64,000 nucleotides of DNA from Bifidobacterium simiarum (GTDB lineage Bacteria > Actinomycetota > Actinomycetes > Actinomycetales > Bifidobacteriaceae): NCBI RefSeq assembly GCF_002802905.1, contig NZ_PEBK01000005.1:186346-250345 (forward strand), written 5' to 3'. Below the pieces are notes generated by a model. It was not told the DNA's origin and made no database searches. It saw only the letters and a program-made list of their open reading frames with translations. Within the stretch, counting starts at the first letter, position 1. The number at the start of each line of letters is the position of its first letter. Shown piece after piece: positions 17,364 to 26,983 of this stretch. A program made the position numbers and the translations under genes.

Positions 17364-17518
17364 AGCGCAGTGGTCGTGAAGACGGAGGGCGATGCCGACG
17401 GGCCGGAAAGGGCTCGTCGAAATGGGATGCCCGGTGAAGAGCGTGTGTATATTCGCCCGGCCATGATCTCGCGTTGAAATAATGGTGGGGCATCCAACTC
17501 GAAAGGCGGCGATATCCG

Positions 17519-20071
17519 GTGACCCAGAAATCCGTGCCCCAGAAGTCGGTGAGCCAACAGTCCGTCACGATGACCCGACCGGCGATCATGCCCCCGATCG
17601 AGGACGACGGTCTGACGGCCCGGGAGGTCCGCGATCGGGTCTCGCAAGGCAAGGCCAACGTCACCAAGGACAAGTCGTCCCGGTCGATCGGACAGATCAT
17701 CCGCGCGAACGTGTTCACGCTGTTCAACGCGATCATCGCCGTGGCCATGGTGATGGTGTTGCTCACCGGCCAGTGGCGAGACTCGGTGTTCGGCTTCGTG
17801 ATCATTATCAACACCGGCATCGGCATCATCACCGAGCTCAAGGCCAAGCGCACGCTCGACCGGCTCTCGATCCTCGTGGCCTCGACGTATCTGGTCAGGC
17901 GGGACGGGCGGAACGTCGAGATCGCCCACAACCGGATCGTCCAGGATGATCTGCTGTGGATCCGCGCCGGCGAGCAGGTGCCCGCTGATCTCGAGATCAC
18001 ACGGACGTGGGGTCTGGAACTCGACGAATCCATGCTCACCGGGGAGTCGCGGACCGTCCGCAAGCAGGTCGGAGACACCGCGTATTCGGGTGCGACCGCG
18101 GTCTCTGGCATGGCGATCGGACGGGTGAGTGCGGTGGGGGAGCGCAGCTACGCGGCCAGGCTCGCCGCCGAAGCCAAGGTCTACAAGAAGACCCGATCCG
18201 ACCTCAACGAAGGCATCAACACGATCCTCAAGTTCATGACGTTCCTCGTCGTGCCGCTGTGCGTGCTGCTGATCTGGACACAGATCAACACGGTGGGCGG
18301 ATGGGATGCCGCGATCGCCACCGGACAGTGGCGTCAGGCCGTGGTCTCCGCGGTCGCCGGCGTGGTTGGCATGATCCCCGAAGGCCTCGTGCTGCTCACC
18401 TCGCTGAACTTCGCGGTGGCCGCCATGCGTCTCGCCCGGAAGAACACGCTCGTGCAGGAGCTGGAATCCGTGGAGACCCTCGCCCGCGTGGATGCGCTCA
18501 ACCTCGACAAGACCGGTACGATCACCAGCGGCGGCATCGCCTTCGACCGGCTGGACACGCTCGCCGGCGTCGCTTCGCCGGCGGCCCGTCATGAGGCCGA
18601 GCAGGCGCTGTACGATCTGGCGAACGAGGAGCAGCCCAACGGCACCGGCAAGGCCATCCTCGCCGGACTGGGGGAGCGTGGCATGACGGCCGGCGAGGTC
18701 GCGGCGCGCGTGCCGTTCTCCTCGGCGCGCAAATGGAGTGCGGTGGCCCTTGATGGTGCGATCTGGTACATGGGTGCGCCCGAGGTGCTGATCTCGGCTA
18801 TGGACGGCGACCATGCCGACGTGCTCGAACGGGCCAACGCCATCGCCGCCGAAGGCAGCCGCGTGGTGCTGCTCGCCAAGGCGGCGCCTGATGATATCGC
18901 CCCCGCCGGCGGTGGCTGTCATCCGCAGGATGACTGGGGGTGGCTCGTCGACGATCCCACGATCCTCCCCGACGTCGCGCCCGTTGCACTGGCCGTCTGC
19001 TCCGAACACATCCGCGACGATGCCGAACGCACCCTCGTCTGGTTCCGCGAACAGGGCGTGCGCTGCCGCATCATCTCCGGCGACAATCCCCGCACCGTCG
19101 CCGCCATCGCCGGCAAGGTTCGTCTCACCGGCGACGAAACGCCCCGGTACATGGACGCCCGCGAACTGCCGACCGGCCTCGACGAGCTCGCCGACACTCT
19201 GGAGCATGTCGACGTGCTCGGCCGTGTCCTGCCCGATCAGAAAAAGGCCATCGTACAGGCCCTGCACCGGCGGAACCACACCGTGGCCATGACCGGCGAC
19301 GGCGTCAACGACACCCTGGCCCTCAAGGAGGCCGACCTCGGCATCGCCATGGGCAACGCCGCGCCCGCGGCCAAGGCCGTCGCCCAGGTGGTGCTCGTCG
19401 ACTCGAAGTTCTCCCACCTGCCCGACGTCGTCGCCCGAGGCCGGCAGGTCATGGCCAACATGGAACGCGTCGCCAGCCTGTTCCTCGTTAAAACCGTCTA
19501 CTCCGCCATCATCTCCCTCGGCGTCGTGCTCACCGCCATGCCCTATCCCTACCTGCCGAGGCACATCACCTACGTCGGCGCGCTCACCATCGGCATGCCC
19601 GCGTTCATCCTCGCGCTCGCACCCAACACGCGCCGGTACATCCCCGGATTCCTGAGGCGCGTCGTCGCCTTCGCCCTGCCCGGCGGCATCGCCACCGGAC
19701 TGTCGGTGCTGCTCAGCGCGTGGATCGTCCCCCGCGTCATGGGCTGGGATCTCAGCCGCCCCGCCGACCTCGATTCCCTGCGCGCCACCAGCGCCATCAT
19801 CCTGTTCCTCATGGGCGTCTTCGTGCTCTCCCGCGTCGCCCGACCCCTCAATTCATGGCGCGGAGGCCTCGTCATCTTCTTCGCCGCCTGCGGGGTCATC
19901 GGCATGTTCATCCCCTTCGTGGCCGGCTTCTTCGCGCTCATCATCCCCACCGGCGCCACGCTCGTCGCCACCGGCGCGGCGCTCGCCATCGCCTCCGTCA
20001 TCTTCGCCGTCTGCGTATGGGGCGTCCCAAAGATCGGGCGCATTATTACACACGAAACAAAAACACGCTAG
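17519..20071 (+). CDS. ctpE: P-type cation-transporting ATPase, CtpE-like
   Basis: The 850-residue pump has all P-type landmarks: an actuator motif LDESMLTGESR, phosphorylation site DKTGT near residue 330, nucleotide-domain FSSARKWSA, hinge MTGDGVNDTLALKEADLGIA near 590, and about 8-10 membrane segments. The opening (GLTAREVRDRVSQG, then IIRANVFTLFNA) and VQELESVETLARVD match the mycobacterial CtpE group, linked to calcium uptake; ion specificity here is inferred. The first 25 residues contain a short QKSV/QQSV repeat. GTG 17519 with AAAGG upstream is the chosen start; ATG 17570 lacks a ribosome binding site. Confidence 0.88.
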   Translation: MTQKSVPQKSVSQQSVTMTRPAIMPPIEDDGLTAREVRDRVSQGKANVTKDKSSRSIGQIIRANVFTLFNAIIAVAMVMVLLTGQWRDSVFGFVIIINTGIGIITELKAKRTLDRLSILVASTYLVRRDGRNVEIAHNRIVQDDLLWIRAGEQVPADLEITRTWGLELDESMLTGESRTVRKQVGDTAYSGATAVSGMAIGRVSAVGERSYAARLAAEAKVYKKTRSDLNEGINTILKFMTFLVVPLCVLLIWTQINTVGGWDAAIATGQWRQAVVSAVAGVVGMIPEGLVLLTSLNFAVAAMRLARKNTLVQELESVETLARVDALNLDKTGTITSGGIAFDRLDTLAGVASPAARHEAEQALYDLANEEQPNGTGKAILAGLGERGMTAGEVAARVPFSSARKWSAVALDGAIWYMGAPEVLISAMDGDHADVLERANAIAAEGSRVVLLAKAAPDDIAPAGGGCHPQDDWGWLVDDPTILPDVAPVALAVCSEHIRDDAERTLVWFREQGVRCRIISGDNPRTVAAIAGKVRLTGDETPRYMDARELPTGLDELADTLEHVDVLGRVLPDQKKAIVQALHRRNHTVAMTGDGVNDTLALKEADLGIAMGNAAPAAKAVAQVVLVDSKFSHLPDVVARGRQVMANMERVASLFLVKTVYSAIISLGVVLTAMPYPYLPRHITYVGALTIGMPAFILALAPNTRRYIPGFLRRVVAFALPGGIATGLSVLLSAWIVPRVMGWDLSRPADLDSLRATSAIILFLMGVFVLSRVARPLNSWRGGLVIFFAACGVIGMFIPFVAGFFALIIPTGATLVATGAALAIASVIFAVCVWGVPKIGRIITHETKTR

Positions 20072-20113
20072 AACGGACATGTTAATGATTTCGTAAAAGA
20101 TCACGGAGGTCGC

Positions 20114-22822
20114 ATGTCCGTTCATGACGATCAGTTCACCACGTTGACGGTGGGCGACAAGACATTCGATTACTACTCGATCGCCGATCTGCCCGGCATC
20201 GATCACCTGCCCTACTCGCTCAAGGTGCTGGTGGAGAACCTCGTGCGCAACATCGACGGCGCCAACATCACCGACGAACACGTCAAGGCGCTGCTCGACT
20301 GGGATCCGAACGCCGAACCCAGCCACGAGATCCAGTTCACCCCCTCCCGCGTCGTCATGCAGGACTTCACCGGCGTGCCGTGCATCGTCGACCTCGCCAC
20401 CATGCGCGACGCCGTCAAGGCCCTCGGCGGAGACCCCGAGGTCATCAACCCGCAGGTCCAGTCCGACATGGTCATCGACCACTCCGTGCAGATCGACAAG
20501 TACGGCATCGCCGACGCCGTGCAGCAGAACATGGACATCGAATACCAGCGCAACGGCGAACGCTACCAGTTCCTGCGCTGGGGACAGCAGGCCTTCCGCA
20601 ACTTCCGCGTCGTGCCGCCGGGAACCGGCATCATCCACCAGGTCAACATCGAATACCTGGCCAAGGTCATCATGAGCAAGACCGAAGCCAACGGCAACAC
20701 GCTCGCCTACCTCGACTCCTGCGTCGGCACCGACTCGCACACCACCACCGAAAACGGTCTCGGCGTACTCGGCTGGGGCGTCGGCGGCATCGAGGCCGAA
20801 GCCGCCATGCTCGGCCAGCCCATCTCCATGCTCGTGCCGCGCGTCGTCGGCTTCAAGCTCACCGGCTCCATCCCCGAAGGCGTCACCGCCACCGACGTGG
20901 TGCTCACCATCACCGACATGCTCCGCCAGCACGGCGTCGTCGGCAAGTTCGTCGAATTCTACGGCGAAGGCATCGCCTCCGTCCCGCTCGCCAACCGCGC
21001 CACCATCGGCAACATGAGCCCCGAATTCGGCTCCACCTGCGGCATCTTCCCCATCGACGACGTCACCCTCGACTACCTGCGCCTCACCGGCCGGTCCGAG
21101 GAGCAGGTCGCCCTCGTCGAAGCCTACGCCAAGGCCAACAAGCTGTGGGGCGACGCCAAGGACCCGAACTACGTCGAACCCCAGTACTCCGAATACATGA
21201 AGCTCGACCTCGGCGACGTCGTCCCCTCCATCGCCGGCCCGAAGCGCCCGCAGGACCGCATCAAGCTCTCCGAATCCAAGCAGACCTTCGAAGACACCCT
21301 GCCCGCCTACGAAACCGAAAAGACCGTCAAGGAGCCCGTGCCCGTCTCCACGTCCTTCCGCGGCGACTTCGACCTCAACAACGGTGACGTGGCCATCGCC
21401 TCCATCACCAGCTGCACCAACACCTCCAACCCGTCCGTCATGATCGCCGCCGGCCTCATCGCCCGCAACGCGCACGCCAAGGGCCTGAGCCCCAAGCCCT
21501 GGGTCAAGACCTCGCTCGCGCCCGGCTCCCAGGTCGTCGCCGACTACCTCAAGGCCGCGGGCCTCCAGGACGACCTTGACGCCCTCGGCTACCAGCTCGT
21601 CGGCTTCGGCTGCGCCACCTGCATCGGCAACTCCGGCCCGCTGCTGCCCGAAATCAGTGAAGCCATCAACGCCAACGACCTCACCGTCACCGCGGTCCTC
21701 TCCGGCAACCGCAACTTCGAAGGCCGCATCAGCCCCGACGTCAAGATGAACTACCTGGCCTCCCCGCCGCTCGTCATCGCCTACGCGCTCGCCGGCACCA
21801 TGGACTTCGACTTCGCCACCCAGCCGCTCGGAACCGACGCCGACGGCAACGACGTCTACCTCAAGGACATCTGGCCCACCAACGAGGAAGTCGAAGCCGT
21901 CGTCTCCGGCACCGTCAACCGCGAGATGTTCCTCAAGGACTACGCCTCCGTCTTCGAAGGCGACCGCCGCTGGAAGGGCCTCGACGTGCCTGAAGGCGAA
22001 CTGTTCGCCTGGGACCCCAAGTCCACCTACGTGCGCAAGCAGACCTTCTTCGACGGCATGAACGCCACGCCCGACCCGGTCAAGGACATCCACGGCGCCC
22101 GCGTGCTCGCCCTGCTCGGCGACTCCGTCACCACCGACCACATCTCCCCGGCCGGCGCGTTCAAAGCCTCCAGCCCCGCCGGCAAGTACCTCACCGAGCG
22201 CGGCGTCGAGCCCAAGAACTTCAACTCCTACGGCTCCCGCCGAGGCAACCACGAGATCATGGTCCGCGGCACCTTCGGCAACATCCGCCTCAGGAACCAG
22301 CTGCTCGCCTCCACCGGCAACGAAGTCACCCCCGGCGGCTTCACCTACGACTTCACCACCGGCAAGCCGTCCACCATCTTCGACGCCTCCCTCAACTATC
22401 AGGCCGCCGGCACCCCCCTCGTCGTCCTCGCCGGCAAGGAATACGGCACCGGATCGTCCCGCGACTGGGCCGCCAAGGGCACCCTCATGCTCGGCGTCAA
22501 AGCCGTCATCACCCGCAGCTTCGAGCGCATCCACCGCTCCAACCTCATCGGCATGGGCGTCCTCCCGCTCCAGTTCCCCGACGGCGAATCCTACGAATCC
22601 CTCGGCCTCGACGGCACCGAAACCTACGACATCGCCGGCGTCGAAAAACTCAACGACGGCGAAACCCCCAAGACCGTGCACGTCACCGCCACCCACCCCG
22701 ACGGCCACACCACCGAATTCGACGCGGTCGTCCGCATCGATACCCCCGGTGAAGCGGATTATTACCGTAACGGAGGGATTCTGCAGTATGTCCTCCGCAA
22801 CCTCATGGCGAAGGCGAAATGA
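20114..22822 (+). CDS. acn: aconitate hydratase A
   Basis: The 902-residue enzyme isomerises citrate and isocitrate. The three cluster cysteines appear in [13 protein letters not shown] and in [11 protein letters not shown]. Other signatures are [34 protein letters not shown] and [14 protein letters not shown]. In bifidobacteria, which lack a full citric acid cycle, it feeds 2-oxoglutarate and glutamate synthesis. GGAGG lies before the ATG. The stop codon TGA (22820-22822) lies inside the left arm of the palindromic element that follows. Confidence 0.97.
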   Translation: MSVHDDQFTTLTVGDKTFDYYSIADLPGIDHLPYSLKVLVENLVRNIDGANITDEHVKALLDWDPNAEPSHEIQFTPSRVVMQDFTGVPCIVDLATMRDAVKALGGDPEVINPQVQSDMVIDHSVQIDKYGIADAVQQNMDIEYQRNGERYQFLRWGQQAFRNFRVVPPGTGIIHQVNIEYLAKVIMSKTEANGNTLAYLDSCVGTDSHTTTENGLGVLGWGVGGIEAEAAMLGQPISMLVPRVVGFKLTGSIPEGVTATDVVLTITDMLRQHGVVGKFVEFYGEGIASVPLANRATIGNMSPEFGSTCGIFPIDDVTLDYLRLTGRSEEQVALVEAYAKANKLWGDAKDPNYVEPQYSEYMKLDLGDVVPSIAGPKRPQDRIKLSESKQTFEDTLPAYETEKTVKEPVPVSTSFRGDFDLNNGDVAIASITSCTNTSNPSVMIAAGLIARNAHAKGLSPKPWVKTSLAPGSQVVADYLKAAGLQDDLDALGYQLVGFGCATCIGNSGPLLPEISEAINANDLTVTAVLSGNRNFEGRISPDVKMNYLASPPLVIAYALAGTMDFDFATQPLGTDADGNDVYLKDIWPTNEEVEAVVSGTVNREMFLKDYASVFEGDRRWKGLDVPEGELFAWDPKSTYVRKQTFFDGMNATPDPVKDIHGARVLALLGDSVTTDHISPAGAFKASSPAGKYLTERGVEPKNFNSYGSRRGNHEIMVRGTFGNIRLRNQLLASTGNEVTPGGFTYDFTTGKPSTIFDASLNYQAAGTPLVVLAGKEYGTGSSRDWAAKGTLMLGVKAVITRSFERIHRSNLIGMGVLPLQFPDGESYESLGLDGTETYDIAGVEKLNDGETPKTVHVTATHPDGHTTEFDAVVRIDTPGEADYYRNGGILQYVLRNLMAKAK

Positions 22823-23114
22823 GATGACGGAGTGTCCTCGGCGTTGCTCCTCGGTCGACGTACCTTCGTACGTCTTCCCTCGGTGCGCCTTGAGGCCACA
22901 CGCGTCATCTCATTTCGGGGGATGGGGTCCTCGGCACCTCGGCAGGTTCGACGTATGCCGATACGCCTTCGCCTGCTGACGCACCGAGGGCACACGGCGT
23001 CATCTCATTTCGGGTAGTGACGGAGTGTCCTCGGCGTTGCTCCTCGGTCGACGTACCTTCGTACGCCTTCCCTCGGTGCGCCTTGAGGACACGCGCGTCA
23101 TCTCATTTCGGGGG
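22815..23114. repeat. tandem array of three palindromic intergenic elements
   Basis: Three units of about 95-98 bp end in the same motif, CGTCATCTCATTTCGGG, at 22903, 22998 and 23096. The left end of the array (22815-22829) is the exact inverse, CGAAATGAGATGACG. Units 1 (22825-22921) and 3 (23018-23114) are 97 bp with about three mismatches. Unit 2 is diverged but keeps the layout: outer CCTCGG/CCGAGG pairing and an apical stem. That stem is CGTAC-CTTC-GTACG in units 1 and 3 and CGTAT-GCCG-ATACG in unit 2, a compensatory pair change. Open frames across it are by-products. Confidence 0.85.
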
Positions 23115-23277
23115 TTAGCTCCTTGACGGAATGAACGACTGTTCGATGGGTCGGAATCGAAAGGTTCCGGCCCATCGTCGTATTCGGGAACGTCCGTCAT
23201 CCTCGGAAGCAAACGGTTTCTCCCGACGCGCGTCCACGTATCATGGGGACGGACATATCCGTACGAAAGAGGTTTCC
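22823..23277. other. intergenic region between aconitase and nicotinamidase, 455 nt
   Basis: The first 290 nt are the palindromic array. A hairpin follows at 23144-23177, then about 100 nt that should hold the nicotinamidase promoter; no strong box was identified. I see no credible protein-coding gene here. Confidence 0.6.
23144..23177. terminator. hairpin, probable terminator
   Basis: CGATGGGTCGGAA and TTCCGGCCCATCG pair over 13 positions with one G-T pair and a loop of about 8 nt. It follows the repeat array and precedes the nicotinamidase gene. There is no clean T tract, so a processing or mRNA-stability role is also possible. Confidence 0.55.
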
Positions 23278-23895
23278 ATGAGCGAGAAAGCACTGATCAT
23301 CGTCGACGTGCAGCCCACCTTCTGCGAAGGCGGGGAACTCGGCGTCGACGGCGGCAACGACGTGGCCGCACGCATCGCCGCCTATGTCACCGCCCACCGC
23401 GGCGACTACGCCTACATCGCCACCACGCAGGACTGGCATATCGTGCCGGGCTCCCACTTCTCGGCCGAACCCGATTTCGTGGATACCTGGCCCGAACACG
23501 GCGTGGCCGGCACCGTCAACGCGAATCTGCATCCGGCGATCAACGCGCTGGGCATCGAACACCACTTCAAGAAGGGCCAGTACTCGGCCGCCTACTCGGG
23601 CCTCGAAGGCATCGAAGACAATTCGGACCGTCAGCAGTCCCGCGCCGAAGTCCGCATCGCCACCGAGGAGGGCCATACCCTCGCCAACGCCCTGAAGGCG
23701 GCCGGCATCACCGACGTGGACGTGGTCGGCATCGCCGAATCCCACTGCGTCAAGGAGACCGCGCTCGACGCCGTGAAGCTCGGCTACCATACCCGCGTGT
23801 TCACCGACCTGACCGTCCCGGTCAGCCCCGAACTCGGCGAAGCCGCGCGCAAGGAGATGGCCGCCGCAGGAGTCCGTCTCGAACCCTCGGCGTAA
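23278..23895 (+). CDS. pncA: nicotinamidase / isochorismatase-family hydrolase
   Basis: The 205-residue protein fits PncA, which converts nicotinamide to nicotinate for NAD salvage. The catalytic triad is visible: Asp10 in IIVDVQPTF, Lys98 or Lys99 in HHFKKGQYSAAYSGLEG, and Cys157 in GIAESHCVKETALDA. The metal-binding residues Asp52, His54 and His60 lie in TTQDWHIVPGSHF. The context TWPEHGVAGT is typical of the family. AGAGG sits 6 nt before the ATG. It complements the NAD-related nnr and cinA genes elsewhere in the window. Confidence 0.9.
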   Translation: MSEKALIIVDVQPTFCEGGELGVDGGNDVAARIAAYVTAHRGDYAYIATTQDWHIVPGSHFSAEPDFVDTWPEHGVAGTVNANLHPAINALGIEHHFKKGQYSAAYSGLEGIEDNSDRQQSRAEVRIATEEGHTLANALKAAGITDVDVVGIAESHCVKETALDAVKLGYHTRVFTDLTVPVSPELGEAARKEMAAAGVRLEPSA

Positions 23896-23927
23896 CCGGG
23901 ATTTTCGGCGTAACCGTCTGATCCGGC

Positions 23928-24668
23928 TCAGTCCAGCGGCGAAGGCAGATCGGCCCGGCCCACCAGTTGGGCGATCTGCACTCGGCTCATGCACAGCTTC
24001 TCCGACGCCGACGACAGATGCGCCTTCGCCGTCCGCTCGCTGGTGAACATCCGCTCGGCGATCTCCTGATTGGTCAGTCCCTCGGCGGCCAGCAGCACCG
24101 CCTGACGTTCCCGTTCGCTCAACGTGTCCAGCAGGGCGCGCGCCTCATCCCGTCGGGTCAATGGCCGGTGCGCATGCAGATCGGCCAGCAGCTGTCGCTG
24201 ACTCGCCGGATTGTACTGTGGCCGGCCCTCGCAGGCGCCGATGATGCGATCGATGATCTCCTCCGGCGCATCCGTTTTCGAAACGAACCCCTCGGCCCCG
24301 GCCTCGGCGGCCCGTTCCACCGTATCCTTGGGCGAAAGCGACGTGAGAATCAGCACATGCGGCGGATCCGGCAGACGCCGCAGCCTCGCCGTGGCCTCGA
24401 TCCCATCCCCGCCCGGCATGGCGATATCCATCAGCACCACATCCGGATGTTCGGCACGTGCCTGTTCCACGGCGTCCCGGCCGTTGCCCGACGTGGAGAC
24501 CACGGTGACCCGCCCGCCGGAATAGTCATTGAGAATCATCGACATCGCCTGACAGATCATCGGATCGTCATCGACGACACTCACGGTGATCGGCCGGCCA
24601 GACGCGGAACTGTCGGCGGTCATAGGGCTGCCGGCAATCACCGGGGAGACGGAAGAGGAATCGGACAT
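23928..24668 (-). CDS. NarL/LuxR-family response regulator
   Basis: The 246-residue protein has an N-terminal receiver domain (TVSVVDDDPMICQAM; phospho-acceptor Asp in VVLMDIAMPGGDG; LTSLSPKDTVERA) and a C-terminal LuxR helix-turn-helix (LSERERQAVLLAAEGLTNQE, then IAERMFTSERTAKAHLSSA). It starts 4 nt after the histidine kinase gene, so the two are one operon and a cognate pair. The first 24 residues are a Ser-rich extension; GAGGG precedes ATG 24668. Confidence 0.92.
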   Translation of the reverse strand: MSDSSSVSPVIAGSPMTADSSASGRPITVSVVDDDPMICQAMSMILNDYSGGRVTVVSTSGNGRDAVEQARAEHPDVVLMDIAMPGGDGIEATARLRRLPDPPHVLILTSLSPKDTVERAAEAGAEGFVSKTDAPEEIIDRIIGACEGRPQYNPASQRQLLADLHAHRPLTRRDEARALLDTLSERERQAVLLAAEGLTNQEIAERMFTSERTAKAHLSSASEKLCMSRVQIAQLVGRADLPSPLD

Positions 24669-24672
24669 ACCC

Positions 24673-26145
24673 TCATCGTAACGATACGAACGGCAGTTTC
24701 ACGTCAAGATGGAAGTCGTTCCTCGCATCGTATCCGTATTCGCAGGTGCCTCCCGCCCGCTCGACCCGCTCGCGCAGACAGGGAAGGCCGTTGCCGCCGT
24801 GATTGCCGTGATCGCCGTCGGCATTGTCGACGACGGTCTGGGTCGGTCCGGCGGTTGTACCGAAACCGGTGGCATTGGAGAACAGGATGATCACGCCGTT
24901 CGCCGGCGACGCCGAGATCTCCAGGGAGACCCGTTGCTCCGGCGCGTGCCGGCGAGCGTTCGTCAGGCCCTCCTGCACCGCGCGGAAGGCGATCTTGGCG
25001 ATATCCGGATTCAGGGAGCTCAGATCACGTACGTCGATCCATGTATCCAACGTCATGCCGGCCGACCGTGCTGCATCGATGACGTCGTACAGCGCCTCGC
25101 GGGTCAGCGCGGTCTCGTCCGACGGGGCGAGCATGATCCGCGCCTCCTGCGGATGACGGAGCATGTCGATGATGCTGTGCGCCTCATCCAGCGCTCCCGC
25201 AGCCTGACGACGAATCTGCGAGGCCCGTTCCGCCAAGGCACGGGCCTTCTCCGCATGGTCTGCGTCGGAGGCGGTGTCGGATGATTCCAGCGACGAGGCG
25301 AGATGAGAGGCCTGCGCTTGCATGGCGCTCGCGTTCACCGCGATCAGCGACAGACTGTGCGCCAGCGTGTCATGGGCCTCTGCCGCCACTGCGTCGGCGA
25401 ACCGCTGGATCTGCAGATCGCTGGCCAGGGTGTCGGCGCGGGACCGTTCGGCGTGCACCTTGGCGTCCGCGGTCTGGGCGATGGCCCGTGTGCGCAGGTA
25501 CAGGCCGGCGAGCACCGAGGCCGCCACCGATCCGAGTCCCCAGACCACGGCGATGATCACAATCGTGCGCATGGGGGAGAGCAGCCTTGCCGGCACATCG
25601 CCCACGCCGGTGTCATGTTCGGTGAACAGCATCTTCCACAATGACGAGCCCAGAGGCCGCAGCAGATCCTTGACGTATGAGGCGGCAAGGGCGGCGGAGG
25701 CAAGAGCCGTACCCACCGCGAGCCGGCGCCGGTCGGTATCCCTGGCGACCAGTGCGCTCAGTGAGCACAGCGCGGTCAGGGAACCGAGTGGCAGCAGCAC
25801 GGCGGCGATGGCGTTGACCGTCAGCACGAGCATGGGGTTGCGGTCCCGGTGCAGCAGCAGGAACGGCAGGGCGCAGCCGGCGAACAAGGCGATTGCCGCC
25901 AGCAGAAACCCCGGCGCGTCCCCGATGTCGTCGGCCAGTGCCCCGGCGAACGAAGTGTGGGCCAGATTCGCCACGATGCCAAGAGCGATCAACACGACTG
26001 ACCAGAGGCGTCGCGCCGGCAGCACGATGTCGCCGTCCCCGTCACGAACGGAGAGGATCGGCTTGGCGCGAGCCTCCGACTGGTTCGACGAAGACCCCGA
26101 GGCATGCGGATACGGAGGAATCTGGAACATGATGCTTCCGAGCAT
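24673..26145 (-). CDS. two-component sensor histidine kinase (HisKA_3 type)
   Basis: The 490-residue protein has about six membrane segments in residues 45-230 with no large extracellular loop, then a HisKA_3 dimerisation domain with the phospho-accepting His in AAEAHDTLAHSLSLI, and a HATPase domain (FRAVQEGLTNARRHA for the N box, GNGLPCLRERVERAGG for the G box). Such kinases often sense the membrane itself. It forms an operon with the response regulator and is divergent from an MmpS-like protein, a candidate target. Starts at 26145 or 26130 are both possible. Confidence 0.9.
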   Translation of the reverse strand: MLGSIMFQIPPYPHASGSSSNQSEARAKPILSVRDGDGDIVLPARRLWSVVLIALGIVANLAHTSFAGALADDIGDAPGFLLAAIALFAGCALPFLLLHRDRNPMLVLTVNAIAAVLLPLGSLTALCSLSALVARDTDRRRLAVGTALASAALAASYVKDLLRPLGSSLWKMLFTEHDTGVGDVPARLLSPMRTIVIIAVVWGLGSVAASVLAGLYLRTRAIAQTADAKVHAERSRADTLASDLQIQRFADAVAAEAHDTLAHSLSLIAVNASAMQAQASHLASSLESSDTASDADHAEKARALAERASQIRRQAAGALDEAHSIIDMLRHPQEARIMLAPSDETALTREALYDVIDAARSAGMTLDTWIDVRDLSSLNPDIAKIAFRAVQEGLTNARRHAPEQRVSLEISASPANGVIILFSNATGFGTTAGPTQTVVDNADGDHGNHGGNGLPCLRERVERAGGTCEYGYDARNDFHLDVKLPFVSLR

Positions 26146-26309
26146 ACGTGGAATCCTCGTCGCATGACATCGTCCGTTCGCGCAGCGTCCCCCGCCCGAT
26201 CGGGAAATCCGACATGCCCATTCGTACAGTGTCGGTGGACATCGAGCATCAGTACGTTGAAATTACCAAGTCAAAACATGACCAAGTAATCGAAGAAGAG
26301 GGATTCATC

Positions 26310-26909
26310 ATGACTGATTCCAACGGATACTCGCCGAATGGACAGATTCCGCCGCAGGCTCCGCAGCCGCAACAGCCGCAGCAGCCCGTGGCTGCGCCCT
26401 ATCAGGCTCCTCAGGAGAACCGGCGTGGAGGAAAGCCGAAGAAGCCGTTCTGGAAGAAGTGGTGGTTCTGGCTGATCGTTGTGCTGATCGTCATCGGGGC
26501 AATAGCCGGCGGTTCTGGAAACGGTTCGGGGAACGATGGTTCTTCGCCGTCCTCTTCGCAGACATCGACCGCGACAAAGTCCGATACGGCCAAGCAGCAG
26601 CAGTCGGGCGGCACCTCCAAGACAACGGGGAAGACCGTTGAACTGCAGGCCACGGCGACCGGTGAGGGCACGGTGATGTGGTTCAAGAACGGCAGCAGCA
26701 ATACCGAGGAGTTCAAGGGCCAGTGGTCGAAGACCTTCACGGGTGACGAAGCCAAGGAACTGACCGGTCTGAGCGTCACCGGTGACGTCATCAATGGAGG
26801 CAACGACCAGAAGATGACCTGCAAGGTCATCGTCAACGGTGAGCAGAAGGATGCGAAGGAGGCAACGGGAACTACCGGTTCCGCGTTTTGCACCGTGCCG
26901 CTGTACTAG
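26310..26909 (+). CDS. membrane-anchored protein with MmpS-like domain
   Basis: The 199-residue protein starts with a Pro/Gln-rich cytoplasmic segment (residues 8-40), then basic residues, then one membrane segment (WWFWLIVVLIVIGAIAG, residues 50-66), a Ser/Thr-rich linker, and an exported beta domain. That domain (VELQATATGEGTVMWF, then WSKTF, then KMTCKVIVNGE) resembles the MmpS/transport-accessory fold by pattern. Two Cys in it (MTCK and AFCT) could form a disulfide. AGAGGG precedes ATG 26310. The kinase-regulator operon is divergent from it, so it may be part of an envelope response. Confidence 0.7.
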   Translation: MTDSNGYSPNGQIPPQAPQPQQPQQPVAAPYQAPQENRRGGKPKKPFWKKWWFWLIVVLIVIGAIAGGSGNGSGNDGSSPSSSQTSTATKSDTAKQQQSGGTSKTTGKTVELQATATGEGTVMWFKNGSSNTEEFKGQWSKTFTGDEAKELTGLSVTGDVINGGNDQKMTCKVIVNGEQKDAKEATGTTGSAFCTVPLY

Positions 26910-26923
26910 TTGTCGATCCCGTT

Positions 26924-26963
26924 CGGGGCCACCCATGTTCCGTGAGCGAACGGGGTAGCCCCG
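26924..26963 (+). terminator. hairpin terminator
   Basis: CGGGGCCACCC and GGGGTAGCCCCG pair over about 11 positions around a loop of some 17 nt. It follows the MmpS-like gene and lies just before the -10 box of the DUF262 gene. Confidence 0.6.
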
Positions 26964-26983
26964 TCGGGCTATGGTGGGGGACT

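Noticed and set aside
17276-19564. 762-codon minus-strand open frame opposite the P-type ATPase
   Set aside because: No domain is recognisable, composition is His/Arg/Gly shadow type, and the plus strand has complete P-type ATPase motifs.
19853-22708. 951-codon open frame on the minus strand opposite aconitase
   Set aside because: It reads Val/Gly/Asp/His-rich low-complexity protein, a by-product of strong third-position GC bias, and lies wholly antisense to an unmistakable aconitase.
22749-23293. Several 60-100-codon frames across the intergenic repeat array
   Set aside because: The same peptide recurs because the DNA is a palindromic repeat; there is no consistent ribosome binding site, and the structure explains the sequence better than coding does.
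26888-26983. Upstream extension of the DUF262 frame
   Set aside because: It crosses a terminator hairpin and the -10 box; ATG 26984 is the start that fits the DUF262 family.
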